Source: an uncultured Thalassolituus sp. (GTDB lineage Bacteria; Pseudomonadota; Gammaproteobacteria; Pseudomonadales; Oceanobacteraceae). Taken from it: DNA of 64,000 nucleotides. Made by a program: the position numbers and the translations under genes. The stretch is taken from NCBI RefSeq assembly GCF_950066645.1, contig NZ_CATMFB010000003.1, positions 124,001 to 188,000 of the forward strand, in the 5' to 3' direction. Below are positions 42,646 to 51,068 of the stretch, piece after piece; the first letter of the stretch is position 1, and each line of letters starts with the position of its first letter. The notes beneath the pieces are model-generated. The model saw nothing but the letters and a program-made list of their open reading frames with translations. It did no database searches and was not told where the DNA came from.

Positions 42646-43665
42646 CTACTGATCCAGCAGCGTCGCCAGCCAGTGGGTACGTTCATTCACTTCGAGAGCG
42701 ATCTTGACTACCATGGTCAGCGGTATCGACAGCAACATTCCCACCGGCCCAAGCACCCATCCCCAGAACACCAGAGAGAGGAACACCACCAACGTCGACA
42801 GACCCAGTGTGCGTCCCATCATTTTCGGCTCAACAATATTACCGAAAAAGGTATTGGCGATAACGTAGACCGCCGCAGTCAGCGCTGCTTCGCCCACACT
42901 CAACTGAATCAAAGCCACCAGCACCGCCGGAACCGCTGCGATAATGGAACCGATATTCGGGATGTAGTTCAGCAGAAACGCGACCAGAGCCCACATTGCA
43001 GCGTAATCGACACCAATCACCCAGAGTGCCACACCAATCGTCGCGCCTGTCATCAGCGACACCAGAGTCTTAATCACCAGGTACTTCTGCACCAGCTGAG
43101 AAAAGCGAGAAAAATGCTGAACAGCCTGCGTTTTGTCCCCAAGCGCACGGCGCAGCTTTTCAGGAAAGCCGGCGGCCTCCAGAAGAATGAAGATAACGGT
43201 AAACAGAATCAGAAAGGTATTAGCCAGCACACCACCCAGGCCATTAAACACATTGGCGACCATTTTCATGACCGCACCCGGGTTCACGTATTCGCGCAGG
43301 ACATTGTCAGAAACATCAATGCCATTGGCCTGCAGCCAGGCAACCGACTGGTCGACCAGTGCCTGAAGTTTACTCTCATAGAGGGGCATATCCTGATAGA
43401 AGGCATTGATTGTTCGCCCAACAAAGGTTGCCAGAATCGTCCCGAACAGCAGAAAGCCCACCAGGATAAGAAGCACAGCTGCAATTTCAGGCACCCGGTG
43501 CCGCGTCAGCCAGCGCATCACAGGCGCGCTCAGGATGGCGATAAAGATAGAAAGCAGGAAAGGGATCAGGATACTCGCGGCGCTTTTCACACCCGCGATG
43601 ACGATCACAAACGCCGCCGCAATCAGGAAAATATTGGTATGAAGGCGGGTCTCTGGTTGATTCAT
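42646..43665 (-). CDS. AI-2E family transporter (PerM/TqsA-like permease)
   Basis: 339 aa with about seven hydrophobic helices. Family signs: paired N-terminal helices (IFLIAAAFVIVIAGVKSAASILIPFLLSIFIAIL with the PFLLS motif), a soluble loop, and the C-terminal signature (LLNYIPNIGSIIAAVPAV…NIVEPKMMGRTLGLSTLVVFLSLVFWGWVLGPVGMLLSIPLT). Members export autoinducer-2, ions or other small molecules; the substrate cannot be told from sequence. Stand-alone gene with its own upstream region next to tRNA-Leu. Confidence 0.9.
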   Translation of the reverse strand: MNQPETRLHTNIFLIAAAFVIVIAGVKSAASILIPFLLSIFIAILSAPVMRWLTRHRVPEIAAVLLILVGFLLFGTILATFVGRTINAFYQDMPLYESKLQALVDQSVAWLQANGIDVSDNVLREYVNPGAVMKMVANVFNGLGGVLANTFLILFTVIFILLEAAGFPEKLRRALGDKTQAVQHFSRFSQLVQKYLVIKTLVSLMTGATIGVALWVIGVDYAAMWALVAFLLNYIPNIGSIIAAVPAVLVALIQLSVGEAALTAAVYVIANTFFGNIVEPKMMGRTLGLSTLVVFLSLVFWGWVLGPVGMLLSIPLTMVVKIALEVNERTHWLATLLDQ

Positions 43666-43729
43666 GGAGCACGTCCTGTCTGCAAAGTGCCTGTACGATA
43701 CCCGACTCCAAAGAACACGCCAAGGTAGC

Positions 43730-43757
43730 TTGCATTACGCTGCATTTTGCGTAGAAT
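43730..43757 (+). promoter_or_regulatory. Promoter of tRNA-Leu
   Basis: TTGCAT (43730-43735) and TAGAAT (43752-43757), spacer 16; start predicted near 43764, 9 nt before the mature tRNA. Confidence 0.6.
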
Positions 43758-43772
43758 CGCGGCCTCTTCTGT

Positions 43773-43857
43773 GCGGAAGTGGCGAAATTGGTAGACGCAC
43801 TGGATTTAGGTTCCAGCGCCGCAAGGTGTGAGAGTTCGAGTCTCTCCTTCCGCACCA
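43773..43857 (+). tRNA. tRNA-Leu, anticodon TAG
   Basis: 85 nt with encoded CCA. The acceptor arm GCGGAAG pairs with CTTCCGC; the D-arm GGCGAAATTGGTAGACGC, anticodon loop TTTAGGT (anticodon TAG), class II variable arm CGCCGCAAGGTG and T-arm GAGTTCGAGTCTC are all visible and closely resemble E. coli tRNA-Leu(UAG). Confidence 0.96.
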
Positions 43858-43990
43858 CTTACTCTCTCTGAGTAAGGAACTCCTCTGTGCTTTTATATCA
43901 TCCCTGACATTTGTCCCAAGTTGCCCTCTGAAATCTGGCTCTATCTGTCTCATAATATCGCCTAAGAACAAAGATACGCCGGGAAGCATT

Positions 43991-45094
43991 ATGAAACGCA
44001 AACCTATACCAGCAAGCCGCATTGGCCTTGGAATAGCGACCACGATGATTGGTGCGCTAGTGCCTCTTAGCAGTCACGCACTCGAAAAGCAGTTCGTTTC
44101 TTTCAAACAGACACAGGTTACCCCGTTTGGTGACGAAGACTCTGTTGTTTTTCCTGGTGACAGCGTGACGTTTGATTCGACCACCTTCACCGAGCTCACA
44201 TACTCCAGTCCCACCAGCAAGAAATTCTCTGTTGAGATATCTGCGCTCCTCGATGCAGAGAAAGAAATCGATCAGCTCAAGGCTATCTTTAACTGGGGAG
44301 GCATCATGCTGGTCACCAGCCAAGGCTCTATCAAAGGGCGTTTTTCAGAGACTGACGAAGCAAGATTTCCCGGAAATCAGGATCCTGACGATCTGTTTCA
44401 GACGCTGCTTCCGGAAGATCCGGAGTTCGACGGTAAGTCTCAGTTTCTCGCAGTGGGGGTACAACGCTACGGCGATCGTTATGTTGGAATCGGCTATGAG
44501 AAAAACGTATTTCCGGTCATTCTCGACGTAGATACAAATCAGAATTCTGAATTTGGCTTTAACCCCCGCACAGGCGAGTTTGAAAATCACAACGATGAGG
44601 GTAATTATCCTTACCAGGCGATCGACGCAGAAGGCACAATTGAAACGCTGGGTCTTTGGCTTCGCGTTGATTCACTGAAGAACAGTTTCGATAAAGTAGC
44701 GAGGACGGGAAAGCGGGATGTTGGCCTCTTCCTGGACCTTGATATGCTTCTTGGATTTTCGACCTATACACCGGGCGATCAGGTCGAAACTGACTATGAG
44801 AATGCAACCCAACAGGTTGCAGCCGATACTGGCAACCCCGGAGAAGGCACGGCGCTGAACGTCTCTGGAGCCACTTCTCTATTGTCAATCAGCAGCACTT
44901 ATGGCGTTGGATTTCAGGCCGTCGCTCCGGTTGCTGACTACATCATTGGCGCGAGCCTTGGAGTAGAGGGAACAATCAACACTTACGCCTTTGAATCCGA
45001 CTATGACACAGGCCCTGGTGTTGAGGCGGAGTATGGATCTGAAAGTTTCTACGCAACCTACGGAATATTTTTCCGGGTTGCTGGCGCGTTCTGA
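43991..45094 (+). CDS. Exported protein of unknown function, probable outer-membrane beta-barrel end
   Basis: 367 aa, family not recognised. The N-terminus has a signal peptide (MKRKPIPASRIGLGIATTMIGALVPLSSHA). The body is beta-rich with alternating hydrophobic residues, and the last strand ends SFYATYGIFFRVAGAF, i.e. a terminal Phe as in outer-membrane proteins folded by BAM. There are no cysteines in the mature part that I noticed. A CGGGAAG ribosome site precedes the ATG. It is followed after about 60 bp by the Reb-family gene on the same strand; whether they share a transcript is not clear. Confidence 0.7.
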   Translation: MKRKPIPASRIGLGIATTMIGALVPLSSHALEKQFVSFKQTQVTPFGDEDSVVFPGDSVTFDSTTFTELTYSSPTSKKFSVEISALLDAEKEIDQLKAIFNWGGIMLVTSQGSIKGRFSETDEARFPGNQDPDDLFQTLLPEDPEFDGKSQFLAVGVQRYGDRYVGIGYEKNVFPVILDVDTNQNSEFGFNPRTGEFENHNDEGNYPYQAIDAEGTIETLGLWLRVDSLKNSFDKVARTGKRDVGLFLDLDMLLGFSTYTPGDQVETDYENATQQVAADTGNPGEGTALNVSGATSLLSISSTYGVGFQAVAPVADYIIGASLGVEGTINTYAFESDYDTGPGVEAEYGSESFYATYGIFFRVAGAF

Positions 45095-45125
45095 CTTCAC
45101 CCAGAACCAGAAACCGCCTTACTGT

Positions 45126-45155
45126 GGGATTAATCAAATTTAAAGGATTAATCCC
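45126..45155 (+). promoter_or_regulatory. Perfect 10-bp inverted repeat abutting the Reb gene start codon
   Basis: GGGATTAATC (45126-45135), 10-nt loop, GATTAATCCC (45146-45155); the ATG follows immediately at 45156. The ribosome site AAAGGA (45142-45147) straddles the loop and stem. In RNA it would form a hairpin holding the initiation region. In DNA each arm contains the palindrome GATTAATC, so it could instead be a protein-binding operator. Confidence 0.6.
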
Positions 45156-45851
45156 ATGGCTTTCCCTACCGCAGTTAACGATCAGATCACAGATTCCGTC
45201 ACTCAAAGCAACGTGAAAGTCATTGCTGATGCACCCGCAGTGGCGATGAGTAACATCTACCAGGCAACGGCTCAGGCGCTTTCTAACGCGGCGCACAATG
45301 CCACCACAGCCCAGCAGCAGACATCCGTGACCGCACAAGCGGCTCTTACTCAAGGTATTGCAACCCTTTACAGCATCGACACGGCAAGTACAGCGGCCCA
45401 GTTCGAAAAAAGTAACTCGTCCAATGTGAAAACCACTGCAGATAACAATAAAAGCTGCCATACAGAAAAAGACCCGCATGAGTCCATTAATGGGGACACG
45501 TCTGCCCCCGCCAACCAGACTGCGGAGATCGGAGACTCACTCAAGCAACAGACCGAAGCCCTGACCGCCGGCAATGAAGAGATACAGCAGGATATTAAGG
45601 AATCGATCGAAGCGGCCATAACATTCGCTCTCGATAGCAACCTCGGGTCTGCGGACCGCTTCAATCATGCCGTGCGTGAAGTGATGGACGCCTTTGTAAG
45701 TTCACTACAGGCAATCGCCGAGAGTGAGCACAAGAGCGCAATGAATACAGTAAAAATGGCAGCGACCATTCAGACTCTGCAAGCGATGCTGGCGTTTCCT
45801 GATAAGCATGATCAGTATGCAAAAATACTGGAGACGGTGCGGGGCTTATAG
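45156..45851 (+). CDS. RebB-like R-body family protein with long C-terminal extension
   Basis: 231 aa. Residues 1 to about 80 (MAFPTAVNDQITDSVTQSN, …APAVAMSNIYQATAQALSNAAHNATTAQQQ, …TLYSIDTAS) are the characteristic sequence of the RebB/killing-trait family, whose members polymerise into R-bodies, coiled protein ribbons that unroll and are known from Caedibacter and many free-living bacteria. The usual proteins are about 80-120 aa. Here residues about 90-231 add a linker rich in polar residues and a helical region (…QQDIKESIEAAITFALDSNLG…, …AESEHKSAMNTVKMAATIQTLQAMLA…). Only one reb gene is seen, while R-body loci usually have several. Ribosome site AAAGGA. Confidence 0.82.
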   Translation: MAFPTAVNDQITDSVTQSNVKVIADAPAVAMSNIYQATAQALSNAAHNATTAQQQTSVTAQAALTQGIATLYSIDTASTAAQFEKSNSSNVKTTADNNKSCHTEKDPHESINGDTSAPANQTAEIGDSLKQQTEALTAGNEEIQQDIKESIEAAITFALDSNLGSADRFNHAVREVMDAFVSSLQAIAESEHKSAMNTVKMAATIQTLQAMLAFPDKHDQYAKILETVRGL

Positions 45852-46141
45852 CTCTGCTCCTCCCATTAAATGCCCTCAAGCAAGATCTTCAATATCCAAA
45901 ACAGTGGCAGACGGATAAGGGATGAATCACATCAGAATTGTCTGGAGGTTTCATTCAGATAAATGAAAACAGCATTTTCCCCTCCACCGACTTTACAAGC
46001 AGCTACCCGGTGACAGGACCAGGAATCACGGAACCTGTCTGCCATTGCTCGCCATCCGACCTTAGTATCTACCCTCGTCCCTTCTTCTGACTGACATGCG
46101 CCGCTACAATAGCGTCACACGTTATTCCTCGATGGGCATCC

Positions 46142-46474
46142 ATGACCGGCCTTCTGATACTTCTGCTGTTCCTAGTAGCAGGGAACTTAATCCAGGCGCA
46201 GTTCACTCTGCCTGTTCCCGGCTCCATCATCGGCATGCTGCTGTTGCTGTTTTTTCTGGTACTTCGGGGACGAACGCCCTCCAGTCTGACGGACATCAGT
46301 AAGACACTCTCTCCCTTACTGCCATTATTTATTATTCCGGTGAGCGTAGGCATTGTGACGCAGAAAGCGCTGCTCGAAGAAAACGGGGTCGCGCTGTTAG
46401 TCATTCTTGCCGTCAGTCTGATTCCCGGTGCTTTGGTCTGTGCGTTCATCATGAACTGGAAGAGGAAGAGCTGA
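46142..46474 (+). CDS. CidA/LrgA family holin-like protein
   Basis: 110 aa, four hydrophobic helices. Seen: LFLVAGNLIQAQFTLPVPGSIIGMLLLLFFL, the LrgA/CidA signature with the PGS(I/L)IGM motif, and LLPLFIIPVSVGIV. These proteins are holin-like and influence murein hydrolase export and lysis, or export of small metabolites such as pyruvate. The stop overlaps the following start (1 nt, TGATG), forming an lrgAB-type operon. Confidence 0.92.
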   Translation: MTGLLILLLFLVAGNLIQAQFTLPVPGSIIGMLLLLFFLVLRGRTPSSLTDISKTLSPLLPLFIIPVSVGIVTQKALLEENGVALLVILAVSLIPGALVCAFIMNWKRKS

Positions 46475-47160
46475 TGTTCAGTCAACTGCTGCAGATGCCA
46501 CTGTTCTGGGCGACTCTGACCATAGCGGCATTTATCATCGGGCAACACCTCTACCGGCTGTTAGGTAACAGCGCATTTCTACCACCGATTCTCACCGGCA
46601 TTATTCTGGTGTCTGCGGTATTAGAGGCCACCGGCGTGCCCTTTGAAACCTATATGGAAGGTGGCCAGTATCTGCATCTGATGCTGGGCCCAGTGGTCGT
46701 CATGTTGGCCGTGCCCCTCTATCAGTTTATCCATGCAATGAAGAAGGAATGGCTGCGTATTTCACTGGCCATCACTCTGGGCAGCGGAACAACAGTGGGG
46801 CTGGCCGTTATTCTCGCAGATATCTGGATCGGGGATCTGGCCGTCACTGCGACGATGGCGACGAAATCGGTAACCACTCCGGTAGCCGTTACCCTCAGCG
46901 AGCAGTTGGGTGGTATCAGTGCTCTGGCGTCAGCCTTCGTGATTATCACTGGCGTTTTCGGCGCTCTGATCATTCCGCCGCTGCTGAAAACCGCCAGGAT
47001 GGACAGTCCTGCGGCCATGGGGCTTAGTCTTGGTGTATGCGCTCATGCCGTCGGCACCAGCCGCGCCATTGAACTTGGTACTCAACAGGCGGCATACTCG
47101 GCCATGGCTATGACACTTACTGCGACACTACACGCCCTGGCGCTGCCCTGGCTGGTATAG
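46474..47160 (+). CDS. LrgB/CidB family protein
   Basis: 228 aa, multi-pass inner membrane. Family landmarks: PPILTGIILV, LMLGPVVVMLAVPLYQ, ATMATKSVTTPVAVTLSEQLGGI, and ITGVFGALIIPPLL…GLSLGVCAHAVGTSRAIELG. It acts with the LrgA-like partner encoded just upstream, with a 1-nt overlap. Confidence 0.94.
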   Translation: MFSQLLQMPLFWATLTIAAFIIGQHLYRLLGNSAFLPPILTGIILVSAVLEATGVPFETYMEGGQYLHLMLGPVVVMLAVPLYQFIHAMKKEWLRISLAITLGSGTTVGLAVILADIWIGDLAVTATMATKSVTTPVAVTLSEQLGGISALASAFVIITGVFGALIIPPLLKTARMDSPAAMGLSLGVCAHAVGTSRAIELGTQQAAYSAMAMTLTATLHALALPWLV

Positions 47161-47161
47161 G

Positions 47162-47446
47162 ATGGATATGAAAAACGCTCTGCGCAAAATCTTCTCACCG
47201 ATTCTCAATATCTTTGAAAACAGCAAAGATGAATATGCTTACAAGCCGTCTCATCGCACCATCCTGATTGTGGTCGGCACGCTTTTTCTCGTTCTCGCGG
47301 GTGCAGGGGTGTTTATTGCCATTGCTGCAGCACAGCCCGGGGGCGCCTTCCCTGCAGTGGTATTTGGCGTGATTGGTTCTGTCTGCCTGATCGTTGGCTG
47401 CCTTGGCAGTGACAAGGCCGTCGCCAATATGTGGAAAAGCCGCTGA
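47162..47446 (+). CDS. Small two-helix membrane protein after lrgB
   Basis: 94 aa, family not recognised. Two transmembrane helices at about 31-53 (ILIVVGTLFLVLAGAGVFIAIAA) and 61-82 (FPAVVFGVIGSVCLIVGCLGSDKAVANMW). It starts 1 nt after the lrgB stop, so it belongs to the same operon. A second ATG at 47168 has better ribosome-site spacing (AGGA…) and may be the true start. It could be an accessory protein of the LrgAB pair (inference only from position). Confidence 0.75.
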   Translation: MDMKNALRKIFSPILNIFENSKDEYAYKPSHRTILIVVGTLFLVLAGAGVFIAIAAAQPGGAFPAVVFGVIGSVCLIVGCLGSDKAVANMWKSR

Positions 47447-47468
47447 GCCACCGCTCTGCGGCAGGACG

Positions 47469-48083
47469 TCAACCGACGGGTACGGTCGCCGCGAAAGATT
47501 CCGCACGGGAGATTTCTGATAACCAGAGTTCCAGCTCTGGCGCTGACTCCCGCCAGTCATAATCCGGGTGACGGAAATCCAGATAATCAAGCGCACAGGC
47601 CAGTGATATTTCAGCCATACTGCCAAACGCAGTGCGCAGGCGGGAAACTTCATAGCGCTCAATAAACGCCAGGGTACGGTTCAGTGCACCGTACCAACGC
47701 TCCTGCCAGAGGTCCGAGCGCTGCTCTTCAGGGCGCAGACTCTCCATCACCAGCGCGACCGCCGCATCCATCAGACCATCCGCCAGCGCCTGTACCCGTT
47801 CAACGGTATCAATATCCATATACGACGGGTCGTGCAATTCAGGTCCGGCAGGAGCCATACGCTGCAGAAACTGACAGATGACCGGACTGTTAACCACCAT
47901 CTGCCCTGCATCGGTCAGTAAACAAGGGACCTTACCCAGAGGGTTAGCGTCACTCACCTGTTCTGCGTTGCGCAGAGGGTGCGCTATTTCCAGCGTAATC
48001 TGATCACGCAATCCCAGCTCCATCGCGGTAATCAGTACCTTACGCGCAAAGGGAGAGGTGGTGGAATAAATAAGTGTCATCAT
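47469..48083 (-). CDS. Glutathione S-transferase family protein
   Basis: 204 aa. An N-terminal thioredoxin-like domain (LIYSTTSPFARKVLITAMELGL, then …NPLGKVPCLL and NSPVICQFL, the glutathione-binding cis-Pro and acidic-Ser turns) and a C-terminal helical domain. Closest in style to the YibF-like group. Probably a cytosolic glutathione-dependent reductase or transferase with unknown substrate. Convergent with the LrgAB operon; the MATE gene follows downstream on the other side of a short gap on the same strand. Confidence 0.88.
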   Translation of the reverse strand: MMTLIYSTTSPFARKVLITAMELGLRDQITLEIAHPLRNAEQVSDANPLGKVPCLLTDAGQMVVNSPVICQFLQRMAPAGPELHDPSYMDIDTVERVQALADGLMDAAVALVMESLRPEEQRSDLWQERWYGALNRTLAFIERYEVSRLRTAFGSMAEISLACALDYLDFRHPDYDWRESAPELELWLSEISRAESFAATVPVG

Positions 48084-48120
48084 AAAAAAACTCCTTTTAC
48101 AGTTGTCCGTGCTAACAGGT

Positions 48121-49470
48121 TCAGCGATTTAACCAGCGATCATCTAACAGTGTTCGACCGACAATGACGGCAACGATACCGCCCAGCAGATTCGCCGCAA
48201 GCTCTGCAGCAAAAACGGAACGCTCTTCCAGCAGATAACCCAGCCCCCAGGCAACCGGCACCATAAAGAGTACCACCCGGGCAACGGACTGCAGCAAGGC
48301 ATAGTTTGCCCGGTCGGTCGCATTCAGGGCACCGTTTACGACAATCAGTGCACCAAAGCCTGCATACCCCCAGACGGAGATAATGAGGTAGGTCGACATT
48401 GAATCGATAATGATTCTGTCGTCTGTAAAAATTCCGGCCAGCGATTCCCGCCAGCAGACCATCAGTGTGCCTGCTACCAGTCCGTATACCAGACAGAAAG
48501 CGAGCGACAACCAGAGCGCCCGCCGTGCCCTATCGCCATACCCGGCTCCCCAGTTCTGCCCGACAATACCGCCAATGGAGCTGGATAACGCCAGCAGAGG
48601 AACCGTCGCCAGGCTCTGAAGTCGCCCGCCCGCTCCGAATGCTGCAACGGCGGCATCACCGTACTGGGCCACCATAGCGGTCAGAACAGACAGGCCCACC
48701 GGATTCACTGAATTTGATATCGCCGCCGGAGCACCAACCCGCACAAGTGCCCCAAGATCGTGCTTCGGATGCGCATTCTTCAGTGCCGTCAGCGATAATC
48801 CGACACGACTTCGTGACGTAAAAATCAGGGCCAGCATCGCGGCCAGAGTCCAGCCCAGAATGGTTGCATATGCGGCACCCTGCATACCGAAACCTTCAAA
48901 CAGCCCGGCACCAGTAATCAACAGCGGGTCAAGGATAAGGTTCGCCAGCGCCATCACAATCAGGAGTACCGAGGCTTTGCCTGCCATCCCCTGTGCCCGC
49001 AGTGCGCCATTCCCCGCCATGTTGATCAGCAACATAGGAAACCCGAACGCAAACGGCAGCATGTAAGAATCAATCAGCGGCAACAGATCCGGCGACGCAT
49101 TCATCAGCTCGAACAACGGGCGCCGGAACAACAGCAACAGAAGTGTAATGACCACACCAAACACAGTCGCAGCGACCACACCCAGCGCCACCAGGCTTCG
49201 CGCCCGCTCGGTCGCCCCGGCACCTAACGCACGGGCGACAACCGAAGCAATCGCAGCAATAACACCAACCCCCAGCGAAGACAGCGCAATGATGACAGGA
49301 AAAATAAAGCTGACGGCCGTGAGCGGGTCATCACCCAGCTGACCGATAAAGTAGGCATCGACCAGCCCGACCGACATGATCGCAAGAATGCCGACCACCA
49401 TAGGCATCGTCTGTTGAAACAGGTGGCGTCCGACAGACCCTCGGGTCAATGCCGCTCCTTCTACACTCAT
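48121..49470 (-). CDS. MATE family efflux transporter
   Basis: 449 aa, about 12 transmembrane helices in two homologous halves. Seen near the N-terminus: FQQTMPMVVGILAIMSVGLVDAYFIGQLGDDPLTAVSFIFP (conserved Asp and aromatic residues of the MATE N-lobe), and in the second half AISNSVNPVGLSVLTAMVAQYGDAAVAAFGAGGRL and GGIVGQNWGAGYGDRARR. Exports cationic drugs or metabolites in exchange for Na+ or H+. Substrate unknown. The 270 bp beyond its start, up to 49741, hold no convincing gene. Confidence 0.93.
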   Translation of the reverse strand: MSVEGAALTRGSVGRHLFQQTMPMVVGILAIMSVGLVDAYFIGQLGDDPLTAVSFIFPVIIALSSLGVGVIAAIASVVARALGAGATERARSLVALGVVAATVFGVVITLLLLLFRRPLFELMNASPDLLPLIDSYMLPFAFGFPMLLINMAGNGALRAQGMAGKASVLLIVMALANLILDPLLITGAGLFEGFGMQGAAYATILGWTLAAMLALIFTSRSRVGLSLTALKNAHPKHDLGALVRVGAPAAISNSVNPVGLSVLTAMVAQYGDAAVAAFGAGGRLQSLATVPLLALSSSIGGIVGQNWGAGYGDRARRALWLSLAFCLVYGLVAGTLMVCWRESLAGIFTDDRIIIDSMSTYLIISVWGYAGFGALIVVNGALNATDRANYALLQSVARVVLFMVPVAWGLGYLLEERSVFAAELAANLLGGIVAVIVGRTLLDDRWLNR

Positions 49471-49741
49471 AACTAACCGGAAATAAGAAACAGGAATGGC
49501 ACACTAGCACAAAGCGGTTCATATAGTTGCAGCGAGCGTATCAGACACACGGTTCCACGGCCGTAAACAATGACCTACAAGGATGCCAGGTGACGTTAAA
49601 AGACCAATGGTTTTATGTGGAAGTAAGCATTCGGGACAGTATCTGCAATAACAAGGTCTCTGCCATTGACTGCTCTTACGCGACAAAAGAAACTCCGGAG
49701 ACCGTCCAAAGGGATCGGATCCCCTTCGAAAAGGAGCCGTC

Positions 49742-50395
49742 ATGAAACACTTTTTCTCCTCTCTCATTCTTTCTGGCGCCATACTCTCAGGCGTAGCACT
49801 GCCAGCCACCAGCCATGCCGAGTACTATCTCGGTGAAATTATCTGGGTAGGATTCAACTTCTGCCCTCGCGGTAGCTCTCCTGCCGATGGTCAGCTATTG
49901 GCGATTTCGAGCAATACCGCTTTGTTTTCTCTCTACGGGACACTGTATGGCGGCGATGGCCGGACTACTTTCGCGCTCCCCGACTTACGCGGCAGAGCAG
50001 CCATTCATACGGGCAATGGGCCAGGGCTGACGCAAAGGAGAGAGGGACAGGAATACGGTGCAGAGAGCGTGACACTGACAACTAACCAGATGCCGGTTCA
50101 CTCCCACACCATTGGCTCAGCATCCGCCACTCTCAAAGCCAACGCTTCCACTGATGAACTGAGCAGCAACACTCCGGCTCCGGAAAATGCCGTACTGGCC
50201 AATGGTCAACGTGCGGCGGTTTACAGTCCAGCACCTGCTGATACCGACAATATGAAGGCCATGGATTCATCCAGTATTACGCTCTCCGGTTCGACAGGGA
50301 CGTCTGGCGGTAATTATCCCGTGTCTGTATCACAACCATCGGCGGTCATCCGGGCCTGTGTGATCACCAGCGGCATCTTCCCTTCCCGTAGTTGA
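49742..50395 (+). CDS. Secreted phage tail-collar domain protein (microcystin-dependent-protein type)
   Basis: 217 aa. Signal peptide MKHFFSSLILSGAILSGVALPATSHA, then a tail-collar fold: YYLGEIIWVGFNFCPRGSSPADGQLLAISSNTALFSLYGTLYGGDGRTTFALPDLRGRAAIHTG is the complete signature of the family. A low-complexity Ser/Thr/Ala part follows, ending IRACVITSGIFPSRS. Related chromosomal proteins occur widely outside phages as small secreted adhesin-like proteins; no other phage gene is seen here. AAGGAG precedes the ATG. It is followed after 10 nt by the GlyGly-CTERM protein. Confidence 0.9.
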   Translation: MKHFFSSLILSGAILSGVALPATSHAEYYLGEIIWVGFNFCPRGSSPADGQLLAISSNTALFSLYGTLYGGDGRTTFALPDLRGRAAIHTGNGPGLTQRREGQEYGAESVTLTTNQMPVHSHTIGSASATLKANASTDELSSNTPAPENAVLANGQRAAVYSPAPADTDNMKAMDSSSITLSGSTGTSGGNYPVSVSQPSAVIRACVITSGIFPSRS

Positions 50396-50405
50396 GGGCG
50401 CACCT

Positions 50406-51068
50406 ATGAAATCTGTACTGGTTGTCTCTCTGGCTCTGTTCGCAAGCAACGCTGTTGCTGTGACCGAAGATTTTACTTCAGCCACCTGGTTGCATCACGA
50501 AGATCTCGGCAACAATGTGGTCGCTGGCGATCTGAGGATCGAAGTCCCAGTCGGAGCCAGCCTGAAAGGTGTGCGAGAGCCATTTGCACTCCAACCCGGA
50601 TACGATCCAACCCGTCCAGCCACTGTCCTGATGATCACCCCTGACAGCGGCGCTGTCTTCAGTGTGCAACGCGTCGGCCTGACCGACCTGTTTGGCATGG
50701 ACATGGAAACCATCATGATTGCGGGGTTCCGCGATGGCGAACTGATTTCAAGCCAGAGCGCGGGGCCGCTCTGGCAGGATGTTACGATGAGCGGACTGGA
50801 GGTTGTGTTATCGGGTTTCAACTCAATTGATCGGCTGACGCTCTCAAGCGACGTACTCAATATTGACGACAGCGATGTCCATTTCTTTCTCGAGAGCGTC
50901 ACCTACGACCTGACGACAGACGTCACACCCGACACACCCAGTCCATCGCCTGAGAACCCTGACAACCCGACGAACAACGCCGCTGACGACGAAGATGATT
51001 CATCCGGCGGCAGCATGGTTTGGGCACTATTAGCCAGCGCCCTGCTATTCCGCCGCCGCTCAGTCTAA
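50406..51068 (+). CDS. Exported protein with GlyGly-CTERM sorting tail
   Basis: 220 aa. Signal peptide MKSVLVVSLALFASNAVA, a beta-rich domain of about 150 residues not assigned to a family, a proline/aspartate-rich spacer (TPDTPSPSPENPDN…DDEDDSSGG) and a tail SSGGSMVWALLASALLFRRRSV: Gly-Gly, one short hydrophobic helix, then basic residues. This is the GlyGly-CTERM pattern, cut by rhombosortase and linked to type II secretion in gammaproteobacteria (established knowledge). Same transcript as the tail-collar gene. The end overlaps nudE on the other strand by 9 nt. Confidence 0.8.
   Translation: MKSVLVVSLALFASNAVAVTEDFTSATWLHHEDLGNNVVAGDLRIEVPVGASLKGVREPFALQPGYDPTRPATVLMITPDSGAVFSVQRVGLTDLFGMDMETIMIAGFRDGELISSQSAGPLWQDVTMSGLEVVLSGFNSIDRLTLSSDVLNIDDSDVHFFLESVTYDLTTDVTPDTPSPSPENPDNPTNNAADDEDDSSGGSMVWALLASALLFRRRSV

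Noticed and set aside
47436-47464. GCCGC…GCGGC dyad between the small membrane protein and GST genes as a shared terminator
   Set aside because: The stem is only 5 bp with a long loop and no T run.
49527-49745. 72-aa open frame before the tail-collar gene
   Set aside because: No ribosome site, no recognisable sequence, and it runs into the start of the next gene; more likely the leader/promoter region.
49742-50395. Prophage remnant because of the tail-collar domain
   Set aside because: The protein has a signal peptide and no other phage gene is nearby; such chromosomal proteins are common.
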